DNA from: Pseudisothecium myosuroides
Lineage: Eukaryota > Streptophyta > Bryopsida > Hypnales > Lembophyllaceae
Direction of reading: 5' to 3'
Assembly (NCBI GenBank): GCA_951799445.1
Contig: OX637294.1
Span: forward strand, 26,251,452-26,315,451
DNA: 64,000 bases
A program made the translations under genes and the position numbers. This document shows positions 35,464 through 47,629 of this stretch, piece by piece (the stretch's first letter is position 1; each line of letters begins with the position of its first letter). The notes under the pieces were generated by a model, which was not told the origin of the DNA, searched no databases, and saw only the letters and a list, made by a program, of their open reading frames with translations.

Positions 35464-38400
35464 TTGAGCTTGGAATTGTTGCACACTTCGCAGCGACTAC
35501 TCGGTTGGTGTGGTGTTGCTATTCGTAGTAGCAGCAGCCCTGCATGCTTTTCAGAACCAGCGCCATATCCATCCCATGAGTCGCTTGAATTTCCAGATCC
35601 ATCCCATGAATACTCCTCGCAGACATCCGATTGGGACGTGAGTTTGGACGGCGTTGCGATGGCGAGCTATGGAAGTACACCCAGGGATAATGTCTACTAC
35701 GAAACGTATGGAGCTGTGGCCTCCTCTTCTGCTCAGGGCGGGATGGCAGAGCATATTTCAAGGTCCATGAAGAAAGTACAATCGAAAGATTTGAAAAGTG
35801 GGTGTCTCATTGGCAAAGGTCCTTCTAGCGTTGTGTATGAGACGACGTTGGAAGGAAAGAGTTACGCCAGGAAAGACTTTCTACGAGTACCGAGCTATAT
35901 CTTTGAAAGAGAAGCAGCTGCTCTTGTAGGTCTCGATCACCCGAATGTTCTGCGAACATATTGCTGGACTGTTGACGAAGGAAGCTGCTCTCTCGTCGTA
36001 GAATTGATGGACAGTGACCTTCTAAATTTGATGCAAAAGATAAAGGACTCACGGCCAAAGCAATCTTCTGGTTCAGGTTCTGCCTCTCAGACGACCCATT
36101 TGATGGATCTCCACAAGTTCATTAAGGACGGCAGAAGCGCTCCGACAGGTACTGTTTCAGAGTCTGCTGCTGCAGCGCCACTTGTTTATCCTTTCGACCT
36201 GCCAGAAGCACTTAAAATTATGGTGCAAGTCGCACAAGGCGTGAAGTTCCTGCACGACAAAGGAGTGGCACATGGTGACCTCAAACCGATGAATATACTA
36301 GTCATGTCTAATGGAAAGGTTTCTTCAAGCTCTTTGGACGAAAATATGGCTTTTAAGGTGACTGATTTTGGTCTTTTCTGGACGAAGATGAAGAGCAGGA
36401 CTTTGGTTTCACGTCGGGCAAGGAATTTGGAACTGGCTCGATGGCGAGCGCCAGAGCTTTTGGAGTTGACGGGGCTGGGAGAGGACGAGCACGAGTCTTC
36501 CACGGACTCCGATTGGGATTCAGATTCAAGTGACGAAATGATCGGTGAACTCGCTCAAAAATTTACTTTTAAGGACATGGAAAGGGCTGATATTTACAAT
36601 TTTGCTATAACATGCTCACAGATATTGAGTGGCGAGGATCCATATCCAGAGCTGAGTCTGAGTGACTTGGTGAGAGGAATACTGGGTGGTTTGCGACCTG
36701 GATTGCCACCTACATGCCCTGCACAACTAAGGGACCTTCTGAAAAGATGCTGGGGCGAAAAGACTAAACGACCTAGTTTTGAAGGCTTATTGAGCGAGCT
36801 GAAAGACCTGCAAGCATCGCTCACAAGAACAGGTGCTCTGCTACAATCGCATTTTTGATACATTGAATTGTGATGTATATATCATGTACGATAAGAACGA
36901 GAGTTCTAACCACATTGTAGCGGAGACCGCTTTAGACAGACGATCTTGAACACTGTACTAATTGTTCGTGTTTGTCATGTCAAAACAGATACTGCGGTGA
37001 ATTTCAAGAATAATATCACCTATTCATCTTCTCCTCTTGAACTTGAGCTGGTCTCTGAACACAGTGCAGCCTCTGGGCAATCTGGTGGAGGACCAGAGAG
37101 TTCATCAGCACGGGAAATCCATCAGACAGTTGACGTACCTATTGGGCACGAGAAGCATTCAATCAAGGACATTCAAGGTGATTCCTATAATGCAACATTG
37201 TACACTAGACTCTATTACTACTTTCCTATTAGGGCTTATAGTGTCTTTTAATAGTTTTATTTCGAATTACAATATTTCTCACTTGTAGTGAACATTTCTC
37301 GACTGTGTTTTCATGGAGTGGACATCTTTCCAGTATCCACCTTGGTTTATTAGTTGTTCAATGTAGATACTTGAATGATTCTTCACTAGTTGTGAAGTTC
37401 AAATATCATTGCACATTTTGATTACAAAATCTTTCTAATAATTCATGCCGTCACCTATAGCAGACAATTCCAAGGTAGCACTTGTGCTCAAACAACAAAG
37501 GATGAGTGGGAAAGCTTCAGATATGAGCAGTTTTATACGGAAATTGCTGAGTAGTAAGAGCAATAAGAAGAAAGAGAAAAAAGACATATTTGTCCCTATG
37601 AAATTCTATGGAGGCAAGTTGAAACACAGGCTTCCCGAGTTTGAAATACTGCGTAGGTTCTCTTCTTCTGACATCAAGAGAATGACAAATAATTTCAGCG
37701 AGGAGAACATCATACGTGAGGAAGGACATTACATGGTGCGCCACATTCTTATCTAGGTTTCTAGTATCATTTGTTACTTTGGAGCTGGTTCAACTCTGGT
37801 TGTATCTTACTATGCTGAAATCTGCTAGTGAAATCCTACAAGTATGCTAGAAACATTTTGACTAAATGCATTGGGGTATGTTGATTTACTCATTGAATTG
37901 TCTTTTAATTAGCTGCATTATGCATCATGACCGTTGCTAAGATAGTTTTGAAGTTTTGTGGTGTTTTGAGGTCCAAAAATGCTTGAAAACACTCTTACTC
38001 AAAGGCTAAAATCTTCCACTTCAATTTTTCTTTAATAGATCCAACTATCATATTTTTTAGTTAACTTAATCTAGATTGATGTGTATTAACTTTCAAAAAA
38101 GGATTTTATGGCTCTAACTTCTCAAAGGCAAAGTTTTGTCATTCAAACTTTTTAGAAAAAAAAAAAGATGATGGAAAAACTCCTATAACTTGTGTTGGAA
38201 AAACAAGTTGGAGAGTAGGTTGAGAATACATGGAGAAAAAGTTAACCCAATTTTTTTTCATTTTCATCTTTAACCAAAAAAAATATAGGTAGTACTTGAT
38301 GAAAAGAACTACCTAAATCCCTAATATTTGTGACAAGAAATTGAAAATTGAAAATCCCAATTTAGAGAATGTTCTAGTAAGCAATACATATCTTGTGTTG

Positions 38401-41344
38401 CTATTTATATTTGGCAATTTTAAAAAGTGAATTCAAACGTTTATATGGAGGTACCAATCTATCAAATAAAATTGAAAAGCATGTTAAAATCAAAATTCAT
38501 TAATCTTTTTTAAAAGTTTATTTTTAACTTTCCCATTTGACATTGAAATTTTTTTAAAACAAAGCTTCACATGTAGAGTATGATGAATAGGAGCTCTCTT
38601 AAAAATTCCGTGAAATTTTTTCCAAATGTGAAGTCAATAGAGCCTACCCAATTTCTAAACAAAACAAAGTGGACTCCTAAGTCCTTTACAAGATAGTTTG
38701 TATAGTACAGGTGTTTTCAAATATATTTTCATGATTTTCATGTTAATTAGTTGTGTGTATGTGAGCTTAAGCAGGCATACAAGGGTATTCAGACAGACAC
38801 AGGTGCCACAGTTGCAGTAATGCAAGCTCGAAGAGATCTCAAAGGAGCTTTTGAAGCGTTCGAAATGGAGATAGAGATGGTGTCCCGGTTACACCACAAG
38901 TATGTGGTGACCTTGGTGGGATACTGCCTAGAGCACAGCTGGCTAGTCCCAATCTATGAGTACTCGGACAATGGTTCCTTATTTGATCACTTACATGGTG
39001 AGCTTCAGACCTCTGATTTGGGAACTTAAACAAGAAATTGGAGCTTTGATTCTGTAGTTATCCTTGCTGAAGGGTTTGGAGTTGTTGAGGGAGGGCTAAG
39101 GTGGGGTGTGCAAAAACTGTGCCTGCTCTAAATGCATCCTCTAACTCAAGGTTACATTAAAAAAAAAATGAATCAAAGTGGTAAGATGTAGCTTCTTCTC
39201 ATCCTTCAAGGAAAATTTACTAAAAAATGATACGAGGTGTGCTTAGAAGGACGCTAGGTTATGAACACCCCACCTTAGAACGTGCATCCCGTCTGATCGG
39301 CTTCCAAGATCACAATGAGGAAGACTAGCTTTGACAGTCGGATCCAATGATATTACAGGCAATTTGGCAAAATGGAACATGCTCGATTGGAGGAGGCGCC
39401 TTCACATTGCCCTGAATGCAGCACAAGGTAAGTTAGTAGGGCATGCGCTTATCAAGTCGTCATCTGTGTTCATTTCTCAGAAAATCTACTCTGAGTCATC
39501 TCTATTGTCTACTGTGGGAATGTTCCATGCCACAATTATGTTTAGGCTAGGACTTTGCCGATTCTACCCTGTGTTTCTTTTGACAGTACAAACCTACAAC
39601 TAGGGCCAGTAGATGACAAGTCGCTCCAAATTTAGCGCCATTCATTGGGCTTTGTTGTTGGCTGCATCGCCAGAAAAGGAAGTCCATAGCAACCTCCATG
39701 TATATATGTAGCACTTAAAAGTATTCAGCCTGATAATTGCAGAGTGAGACGTCAGTTTATCCAAATTGATGAGTGCCTAGTGACTGTGCAGGCTTGGAGT
39801 ATCTGCATACGGGGTGTAGGCCAGGTATCTTACACAGGAATGTGAAAAGCAGCAACATTCTGCTAACTCCAGAATTTGATGCCAAAGTGACAGACTTCGG
39901 ACTGGCTATGTTTATGAGTGAAACTGAAGATGGAATCGAGACGACTGATGTCGCGGGCACCGTGGGCTATCTCGATCCAGAGTAAGTTATGTAGAGGTCT
40001 TCGTGCATCAATGATTGCCTTCTTTGTTTTTTAACTTAAGCCTGAATGCTAGGAATGGGTAGTTCTGGAGCTCTACAATAGACCTGGGAAAGCAGTTTTT
40101 ACAGTTACAAGTGTAGTTATGCCATATATTAGATGGGTTATTTTGTAGAAATGTTGGAAGAAATAAAGAGTGAAGTACCGATATGTGTTAATCTTTTTCA
40201 AATTAGTATGTCTTCATGTCGTTCAAATTTTTTGATGTGAAGATTTTGGGGTCTACAGGTACTATAGCACTAAACGCGTATCAACTAAAAGTGATGTGTA
40301 TGGTTTTGGAATTGTTCTACTTGAACTAATCACCGGAAGGCTGCCCGTTGATGTATCCAACAAGGAGGGAGAGGATTCTCATATTGCCCACTGGGTCAGT
40401 TGCTAACTTTTTATCCTGCACAATTTGTTTTTCATAATATTAGGTGTAAAGTAGAGTTTATGCCAAAAAGTTTCAGATCTATTTTTCATTTCAATTTGTA
40501 GCATGATCATATTTGTCAAAATGATGCTCAAGTGCCCTTTGTTCTAGAAACTAGGATTGCTATAAATGTGAGGTTTCAGCTGTGAGTGAAGAATACTACA
40601 CCAATTTGTGGAAATATGCCATTATAGTAAATATGAGATTAAAATAAATTATAAAGGTAACCCTCTAGTCAATCCTAAAATACAAAAAGAATATAGGAGT
40701 ATGGGGTATATGGGGGTTCAAACCATCTTTTGTAAGAATATATTTGGAGAATGAATGTTATCATGTTGATTTCAATTTGTTCAGATGGGTTCATACCAAA
40801 TTTGCTTGTTTTGCATTGGAGGAGATAGGGAAGATGAAATTCAATCTGCATGCAACAATAATGATCTAATATATTGAATATATTTAGTGGCATAAGTAAC
40901 TACTAAAAATTGTACTTAGTAACTTCATTTTGCACTTGAATATCAATTCTCTAGTCTTTTATATGAGTCACTCAAACCTATTTTCATATAAAATAGGAGC
41001 ACCCTAAGACAACACTTGAAAGTGCCATACATAATCTATCACTCACTTAGTGTTGTAATAGTATTCTCAGAGCTTGTAAGAACTAAGTTTATATCTATAT
41101 TGAACTACATTATTGATTGTTACATTAACTTGTTTTACAGGCTCGGAAGAGTCTTCAGGATGGCGACATTGTTTCAATATTAGCACCTATAGTAAAAGCT
41201 TCATTTCCTTACGTAGAAGCAATATGGAAAGTTGCAGACATTGCCATGCAAAGTGTAGAACCTAGAGCTGTGTATAGGCCTACAATGGCACAAGTCGTCC
41301 AAGAACTTCAAGGTGCTTTGACATTAGAAGTAGGGCATTCGTGA
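35464..41344 (+). CDS. Tandem kinase-pseudokinase protein, right copy (8 exons)
   Basis: Exons 35464-36832, 36989-37177, 37461-37735, 38775-38997, 39359-39427, 39792-39981, 40259-40394 and 41141-41344 join in phase to 884 residues; upstream coding is unresolved because the first exon opens behind an AG. Domain 1 (about 110-447) has the glycine loop GKGPSSVV, the SYARK lysine, [11 protein letters not shown] and APE, plus an acidic Ser/Asp-rich insert. It resembles the kinase of the neighbouring MLKL-like gene. A linker rich in Ser/Glu follows. Domain 2 (about 585-880) is receptor-kinase-like with [36 protein letters not shown] and [11 protein letters not shown]. It has Met627 for the VAIK lysine, a broken glycine loop (EEGHYM) and HRN 723-725 for HRD, although DFG 743-745 is kept. 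The architecture matches plant tandem kinase proteins (active plus pseudokinase). The C-terminus is 14 residues shorter than the left copy. Confidence 0.85.
39099..39275. mobile_element. MITE in intron, right-arm partner of 3216-3528
   Basis: TIRs AGGTGGGGTGT and ACACCCCACCT flanked by TA, in the intron after the [10 protein letters not shown] exon. Same position as the left-arm element but about 135 bp shorter internally. Confidence 0.7.
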
Positions 41345-42095
41345 AAGGTCATCTCAATTCTTATTTTGAGATTGACATCTCTTTCAGGTATGATGGGTTC
41401 TCTTTTTAATCCTTAAAGGACCAAAATGTCCAATTTTGGTGTCATGTTTTTCTGAGCCATTTTGAGCAAATTACTTGTTGCTTCATTTTTGTTTAATCTA
41501 ATTTATTTTTTTACAATACATGTAATGTTCTTCTCAAGTCTAGTGGCGTAAAATATGACTCATTGAAATTATATTCTCACATTTGAAATCCTTTGTTTTT
41601 TAGGGATTAATCATTGATGCCTTCTTTGAAAGTGTTTGTTTCACTCTTTAGTACATTTTGGTGCTAGGTAGGGAAGGTTTTTGGGAAGGTGTATGGCACA
41701 ACATTTGGGACGATAGGGAAGATAGGAGATGACCCATTTGAAGCCCCTATGTTATTTTTGGGATTCTAACCTTCATTGTCAAATTTTGTTTAGTAAATAG
41801 AGTTTCAAATTTAATTACTCTGCAACAAGGGTGTACCCTTTTTGCTTGTAGACATGATGTCATTGATTTCACATAGTTGCTTGAGGCAATGTATGAGAGT
41901 ATAAGTAGAATGGGGAACCTTCTATCAAATTCTTTCAAGGTTACAATCTTCTAGGTACATCCTTTTTCCAGTTGATTGTGATTAGTCTTCTAATAGTTTA
42001 TCAAAACAATCTTTGAAGTGTCCAATTTAAAAAATATTTTAATTGCAAATTGGTAGAATACTATAATAGAATGGACTTAACCATTTGCTTCACCA
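41345..42095. other. 3' flank of right tandem-kinase gene
   Basis: AT-rich and non-coding. Homology to the left-arm flank can be followed to about 41900; beyond it the two sides differ. Confidence 0.55.
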
Positions 42096-42365
42096 CACTA
42101 TAAGAAACCCCCATTTTAGGTGAAAAGCCCTAATTTTATATGACGGATTTTAGGTGATGTCAATGTTGACAACCCAAAAAATTTATGTCAACAAAAATGT
42201 ATAGCGTAACATCAATATTGATAATCCAATGTTTTTATGTCAACGTTGATGTTACGTTGTACATTTTTGTTGACATAAAAATTTTGGGTTGTCAACATTG
42301 ACATCTCCTAAAATCTGTCATAAAAAATTAGGGCTCATCACCTAAAACGGGGGTTTCTTATAGTG
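42096..42365. mobile_element. CACTA MITE with TSD CCA
   Basis: 270 bp, CACTATAAGAAACCCCC at the left end and GGGGGTTTCTTATAGTG at the right, flanked by CCA on both sides. The interior is a near-complete palindrome (GACAACCCAAAA and TTTTGGGTTGTC). No coding. Confidence 0.92.
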
Positions 42366-44512
42366 CCACCTCAGACATGCTTGGCCTTTCTAATGACATG
42401 TCTTCAATACATTCTTGAGAACAATCCTCAAAATTGCCTTCAATTCTTCTTTTTCAAAATCAAGATCCTTCCCACAACGATGATGCTATTCTGCAACATG
42501 GGCTATGCTGATTTAGACCTCTCTTCACTAATTCAAAACAATTCTAGATTTCACCTTTACTCAAAAGTTGGATTACATTACAAGATTGAAGTATTGATTG
42601 TATAGACACCGTTTTCAAGTGTTGCTTGTGTTGCACTTAAGAATGTTTTTCCTATCTATAACCCTAGAGCACCGCGGGCGCCATTATGTAGCATTCCGAT
42701 GACAATACTGTGAGATGGAAAGATGTCAAAACATTTTTTCATCTCCCTTTTCCTTGTTGACCTTTCATGTTGGGTGATGACGAGTATCCAATTGACTTTG
42801 TATTTTTTCCAATGTTTGTCTTCATGTAAATGAGAAGTTATTAAAAAAATGGATCACAAAATATGCTATTTTAGAGTATTTTGGGAAGTTGTTGCTCCTT
42901 GCTCTAAATCTAAAATTTCTCCACAAAAATGTATTTTTTGTGTTTGAGCCCAACTAACAAAATGAAGGTCATCTACTCTAGTTTCTACTCCAATTTGATC
43001 ATTGAAAAAAAATTGAATATTGAATATTTTATTGCAATTGAACTGTGGGTGTATTTTCAATGTCTATTATTTTCTAATTATAGAATGATACAAAAATTGA
43101 ATTTACACCATGATGTTTTTCATTGTAATATACACACATGGTGAAATTTTCAGATTTTTTGAAATAATTCTCTATTTAATATGATTTTTCTTCACTTTTT
43201 CTTCAAAAATTCTCAACAAAAAAAAAACTCCACAAAAATTCTAAATTTTTTTGTGGGTAAAGAAGCCATGTAATTTCATCTGTGAAAAATAAATATAAAT
43301 TTTTTCATACATATCTAGTTGCAAAATGGTAGCAAATTAAGTGACAAGCAGTGAGGTATGAAATCAATGGTCATGGATATGTCATTAGGGGTTAATATCA
43401 TGTAACTCTCAAGTGCAAAATTTGCAAAACTCACATGCATTTGGAGACTAGTCTAAAGGAAAGGTGAGCCATGGTGCTCTCTTAGCCAAAAGGAATGTTT
43501 CAAAAAGCAAAACTTTACTCTAAACCCAGCATCCACTTCCGCCTTCATCTGAATTGGCCCTAAATGAAATGAAATGGAGCAAGTTTGACAGTAGCCAAGA
43601 CTCATGAAATGAAACAATCCCATGTCTTCATCAACATAGAAAATTTCACCTGGCAACTTTGAAAATCCAACAAAACCAACTGACATTTAGACAAGGAAGG
43701 GGTCGCATAGGAGCATGTGAATCTCTGATTCCAGACACATGAAACACTATTTTACAACTAGTTTATATCAAGAAAGTTTGGAACTAAATAATGCACTTCA
43801 AATAACTGAAACAGGAGAATACTCATCCACATCTTTTATGAAAACAATGGTCACAACTACGACACCCCAAACGGCATTACAGGAAATCTGAACCCTTTGG
43901 AGGGCTGTTAGGATTTTGGTGGATGTGCAATTACAGCGGAAAAAAACTTTTTGTTTTTTGAATTTTTTTTTGAAATAAAAAAACTTTTTTTGAAATAAAA
44001 AATAATACATAATTTTTTTATCGGAATTCCGATGGGGCACACCGGCTGAAGCTCACCTTATAGATTCTCTGACGACCTTTTTGGGCTGATATTTTCCCTA
44101 AATGCACCACGGAATATTCTGCTTATGGTAGACTCACCCATTAGAGAAAATTTCAGGCCATGTTTGGGCTACTAGGATGCATGAAAATGTTATCTCCTGC
44201 GCACATGTCCTAGCAAGTAGGGTGACTTACTGTAGATGTCACAACCAAACCACCCTTCAAATCCGCTTTCCAACTCTATCAAAAGTGTCCTACTCTTTTT
44301 TCAATAGATCTGAAACCATTTCTCCAGAACTCTGTTGATCAAGGAAAAAAAACTAGCCACTATATCAGTACGGGTATCACAATGCCAGCTTTCAATTCTG
44401 ATTTGCAAACGCGACTTGAAAACTTGGCAGAGGCAATAATTCTGGGACGAGATTCCGGGGCTCAAAATCGCACAGGGCCCAATATGGAAAAAAAATTGTG
44501 AAATCTTGCACT
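42366..44512. other. Intergenic, no supported gene
   Basis: AT-rich with homopolymer runs (43960-44010). One minus-strand frame at 43453-43686 (77 codons, ending REHHGSPFL) has less biased composition and could be a gene remnant, but I recognise no family. Confidence 0.45.
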
Positions 44513-44530
44513 ACTAGAAATTCGAGAGCT
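44513..44530 (+). mobile_element. Solo CACTA-like terminus
   Basis: CACTACTAGAAATTCG resembles the terminus of the element at 19976. No partner end was found nearby, so it is at most a fragment. Confidence 0.35.
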
Positions 44531-44596
44531 CCGACCACCCCCCTCAATTTTCCTTACGATCATCCAGAAGCATTGCTTCACAACTCTGTCAATCTA

Positions 44597-44909
44597 AGGT
44601 AGGAGGTTCATAAAGCGACCATCTAAGCATTGAAACTGAATTTTGGGGAGGTAAAACATCTTGAAATATTTTTCAGTAAATTTTCCTTAAAAGACAAGTG
44701 GAATTGACATCTAACCCAAGTCATTTCATATTTTTTGGACCTTTGTGGAATTAGTTACAAATTTTTGAAGTTGAAAAAAAGTTATCATTTGTGGTCATCA
44801 AAAGCAACCACCTCCTAAAATGTGCATAATTGGTACATTGAAGAAAGCAAAATGTACCTGTGAATCATGTTCGCTTCTAATGCCTAGTCAAAGTTCAAAC
44901 CTCCTACCT
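44597..44909. mobile_element. MITE, AAGGTAGGAGG family, copy M3
   Basis: TIRs AGGTAGGAGGTT and AACCTCCTACCT flanked by TA. Interior collinear with the copy at 10518-10832, so the two belong to one subfamily of about 315 bp. Confidence 0.85.
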
Positions 44910-45026
44910 TACAAGAAACCACTAGCAACACTATGTCCGGAGGTGAATCTCAAACCCGATTTGAAAACACGACGAAAGGGGTCGTACGTCAGGGATGTCA
45001 TTTTCAGGGCCCCGAATCTCACGGCG

Positions 45027-45256
45027 TTTAACCCTTAAACGACGGGCTCATAATTGTGGAAATCATCTGTTTTGTCCCGTGTGGATTGTTGGATTAAAAT
45101 AATGCAAAAGCACTCATTGGAAGTCAAAGTACTGTAGATTATCTTCCCTTTCCCTATAAAATTTGGAAGATGAATAGTTGCACTTCTATCCTACACAAGA
45201 GATTCTCTTGTCATTCATTGGCCTCAAAACGTCCGCCGTGTCGTTCAAGGGTTAAA
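45027..45256. mobile_element. Possible small TIR element
   Basis: TTTAACCCTTAAACGAC at the left is mirrored by GTCGTTCAAGGGTTAAA at the right, about 230 bp apart. No convincing target duplication could be assigned. Confidence 0.45.
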
Positions 45257-45539
45257 GTGAAAAGAAAGAATGATCTCTTGTCCGAAAATCCGAGATTTCC
45301 AACAAACCCTAATCTCACAAGGTTGCCATCTAGTAGCTGACCTAAGAACTGGAATTGCAACTCCATGTCAGCAATCAACACAAAAATACTCGCATTGACA
45401 AGAATCAGTGTTTCTCCAAAATGAGTGGATCTGGAATCTTTCACGTAAGGTAACCCAAGACTTTTGAAAAAGCTTCACCAAGGAAGACTCGCCGAAGAAC
45501 TAGGAATCGGAGCAATACACGAAATGAAAGCAACACCTG

Positions 45540-46620
45540 CGTCGGATTGCCAGGCTCCGACTCGCCTCTCCGATTAGGGTCTGTGGACGTTTCCGAACAG
45601 CCTGAACCAGCAGCAATCTCATACCACCGGAAGTGCCACAAATAAAGAGATCAACATACCAAACTCGCCAATTCCAAACAAATTCTCCTCTCAAACATGA
45701 ACTCCACACGAAAATTCGAAACCAAATCACAGAGATAATCAATTACAATAAAGGATGCAAAAGAAGCGCATTCCGCGGGAGGAGAGAACGCAAACACGAC
45801 GCCTCCACGAATAATAACCTGAGGTCACCAAGGTCCAAAACAACCAAGCTTTCAGCGGAACAAGAAATTCGGCGGATTGGGATTTCATCAATGCAAGGCC
45901 TGCGGCATTCGAACCCATTTCATCCATCGCCACGCTTCTCCCCAGCACGTCTCTCGTCACCTTCAGCTGGCGCTCATGTCTTCTTCCCGCGTCAAAAAAC
46001 ACCTGTTACGGAAAAGTGCACTGTAGCAGTCAGCTGGGTTGAAATTGGGCAGCATCGTCCCTGTAGCAGATTCGAATCATTGACAACTTGCCTGGCATTC
46101 CGTGTCGTCCCCGTAGCAGATTCGAAACTGGGAATCGGTAACCACCCACTTGCTTGGCATTCCCGTGTCCGCCACTCCCTCAGCTTCTACTGCCTGCCTC
46201 CTCCCTTCCTTCAAGTCTGCGCCAACCATGTCGGGATGAGTTTCGACCTGCTGGGACTTCTTGATGCTCTCGGGTTTGTAGGCGACGGGGGAAGCAGGAA
46301 CTTAGAGCTCCCGTCGACGCTAAGTCTGCAATTCTTCTTCAGGAAGCGAGATGCATCCCACCTCATGCGGATCACGTAATCTGCGTCGTCTTCACTAGTG
46401 CTTGGAACTGCGAACTGTTTCAAGTTTTGGCGAGATTCTTGAGGTCTTGTGTGCTTTCAGAGAGGGTTTCAACGCACTAAAGTATGTTTTGTTAGGAGAG
46501 TTTGTGAACAAGTGTGGAGTACCTTGGACCATCTGCAATGTCTGTCGTGGAAAACGTCTTTGCCTGTGATAGAATCCAGAAGGGAATTTCATTTCCTCTG
46601 ATATCAGGTTTTAGGGCCTA
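45540..46620. other. GC/CpG-richer patch with long open frames, function unknown
   Basis: This stretch is much less AT-rich than its surroundings. A plus frame of 248 codons (45633-46379) and overlapping minus frames are open, but they overlap on both strands and none shows a recognisable domain. It contains an imperfect direct repeat of about 50 bp (GTAGCAGATTCGAA ... TTGGCATTCC at 46060-46110 and 46115-46165). It may be the promoter/leader of the decayed ARM gene downstream or of an unrecognised gene. Confidence 0.35.
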
Positions 46621-47629
46621 ATATTTTGCTCTTTCTGCTCTTCCAACCGGATGTGGACGCTTGGATTGGGTTTCACTTCTAGATGCTAAAACTCGTCTGT
46701 ATTTTATGGTTGCAGCGTTCTCAGTTTGGTAGGAGTTGTTTTGAGCTTGGATTCCTAATGTAGTGAGCTTCTGCTTGGCGACTGAGTGGAGACTGCTCTT
46801 GGTTGTATGAAGAACTGACTATTTGCACAATGTGCACCTTGAGGTGAGTCTCAATAGTTTCTTCCTGGACTCTCACTGGAGTTGACTAGTTCTTGTGTAT
46901 CAAGTTTGTTTCCCTGCGAGCATCGCTTTCAGCTGAGCGTATTTGTTGTCGTTAGAAATACCAAACCAATTGTGCGTACTGTCCCTATTGTTACGAGGAT
47001 TGACTGCAGTAGAATATGTACTCTTTTGAGACCACATGAATAAGGAACAAAGTTTGGAAGTTATGCTTACAATGAAGTGTCCTCACCGAGGTCCTCACAG
47101 GCATGGTTAGGTCTTGTGCTGTACATTTTCTCATTTACAATTACATTTTTTGCCCACTCAAGTTTTGGGCACAGCCCACCCTTAAGAAGAAATTTCCATA
47201 GAGGGTGATTGAGTTGTAATTCTAAGTTTGTTTTCTTCAACACTGTATTGATATTGAGGATTTTCAATTGAACATCAAGCACCATGCACAAATTTTTTTT
47301 TGCTTGGATTTGGAATTATAGTGTTCACTTGGACACCATCTTCTCGAGCTTTGCTTTGTACATTTTATCTGACATCTACCATTCTAATTGTTGATGGAAT
47401 AACACCAATTTATTAAATTGGCAATATTCCTTTACTTTCGTGCGGTGCAAGCCCAAGTGCAAGCCACATGTCATAAACCCAAATCTATACCTGTCCTTGT
47501 TTGTGGCCTGAAATTAGACCTTTGTGAAGATATATGTGACAATTTTTGACTTGTGGCATATTATCAATTTAACAAAATTGATGTTATATGGTCTTGATTG
47601 AAACAATTAATGCTTAGCTTTTGTTCTAA
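46621..47629. other. Intergenic or 5' non-coding DNA
   Basis: No supportable coding sequence; it sits between the GC-richer patch and the ARM-repeat pseudogene and may be an ancient intron or leader. Confidence 0.35.

Noticed and set aside
45633..46379. 248-codon plus-strand frame as a protein-coding gene
   Set aside because: Composition is irregular, minus-strand frames overlap it, it contains an internal DNA-level direct repeat and no domain; kept only as a GC-rich patch.
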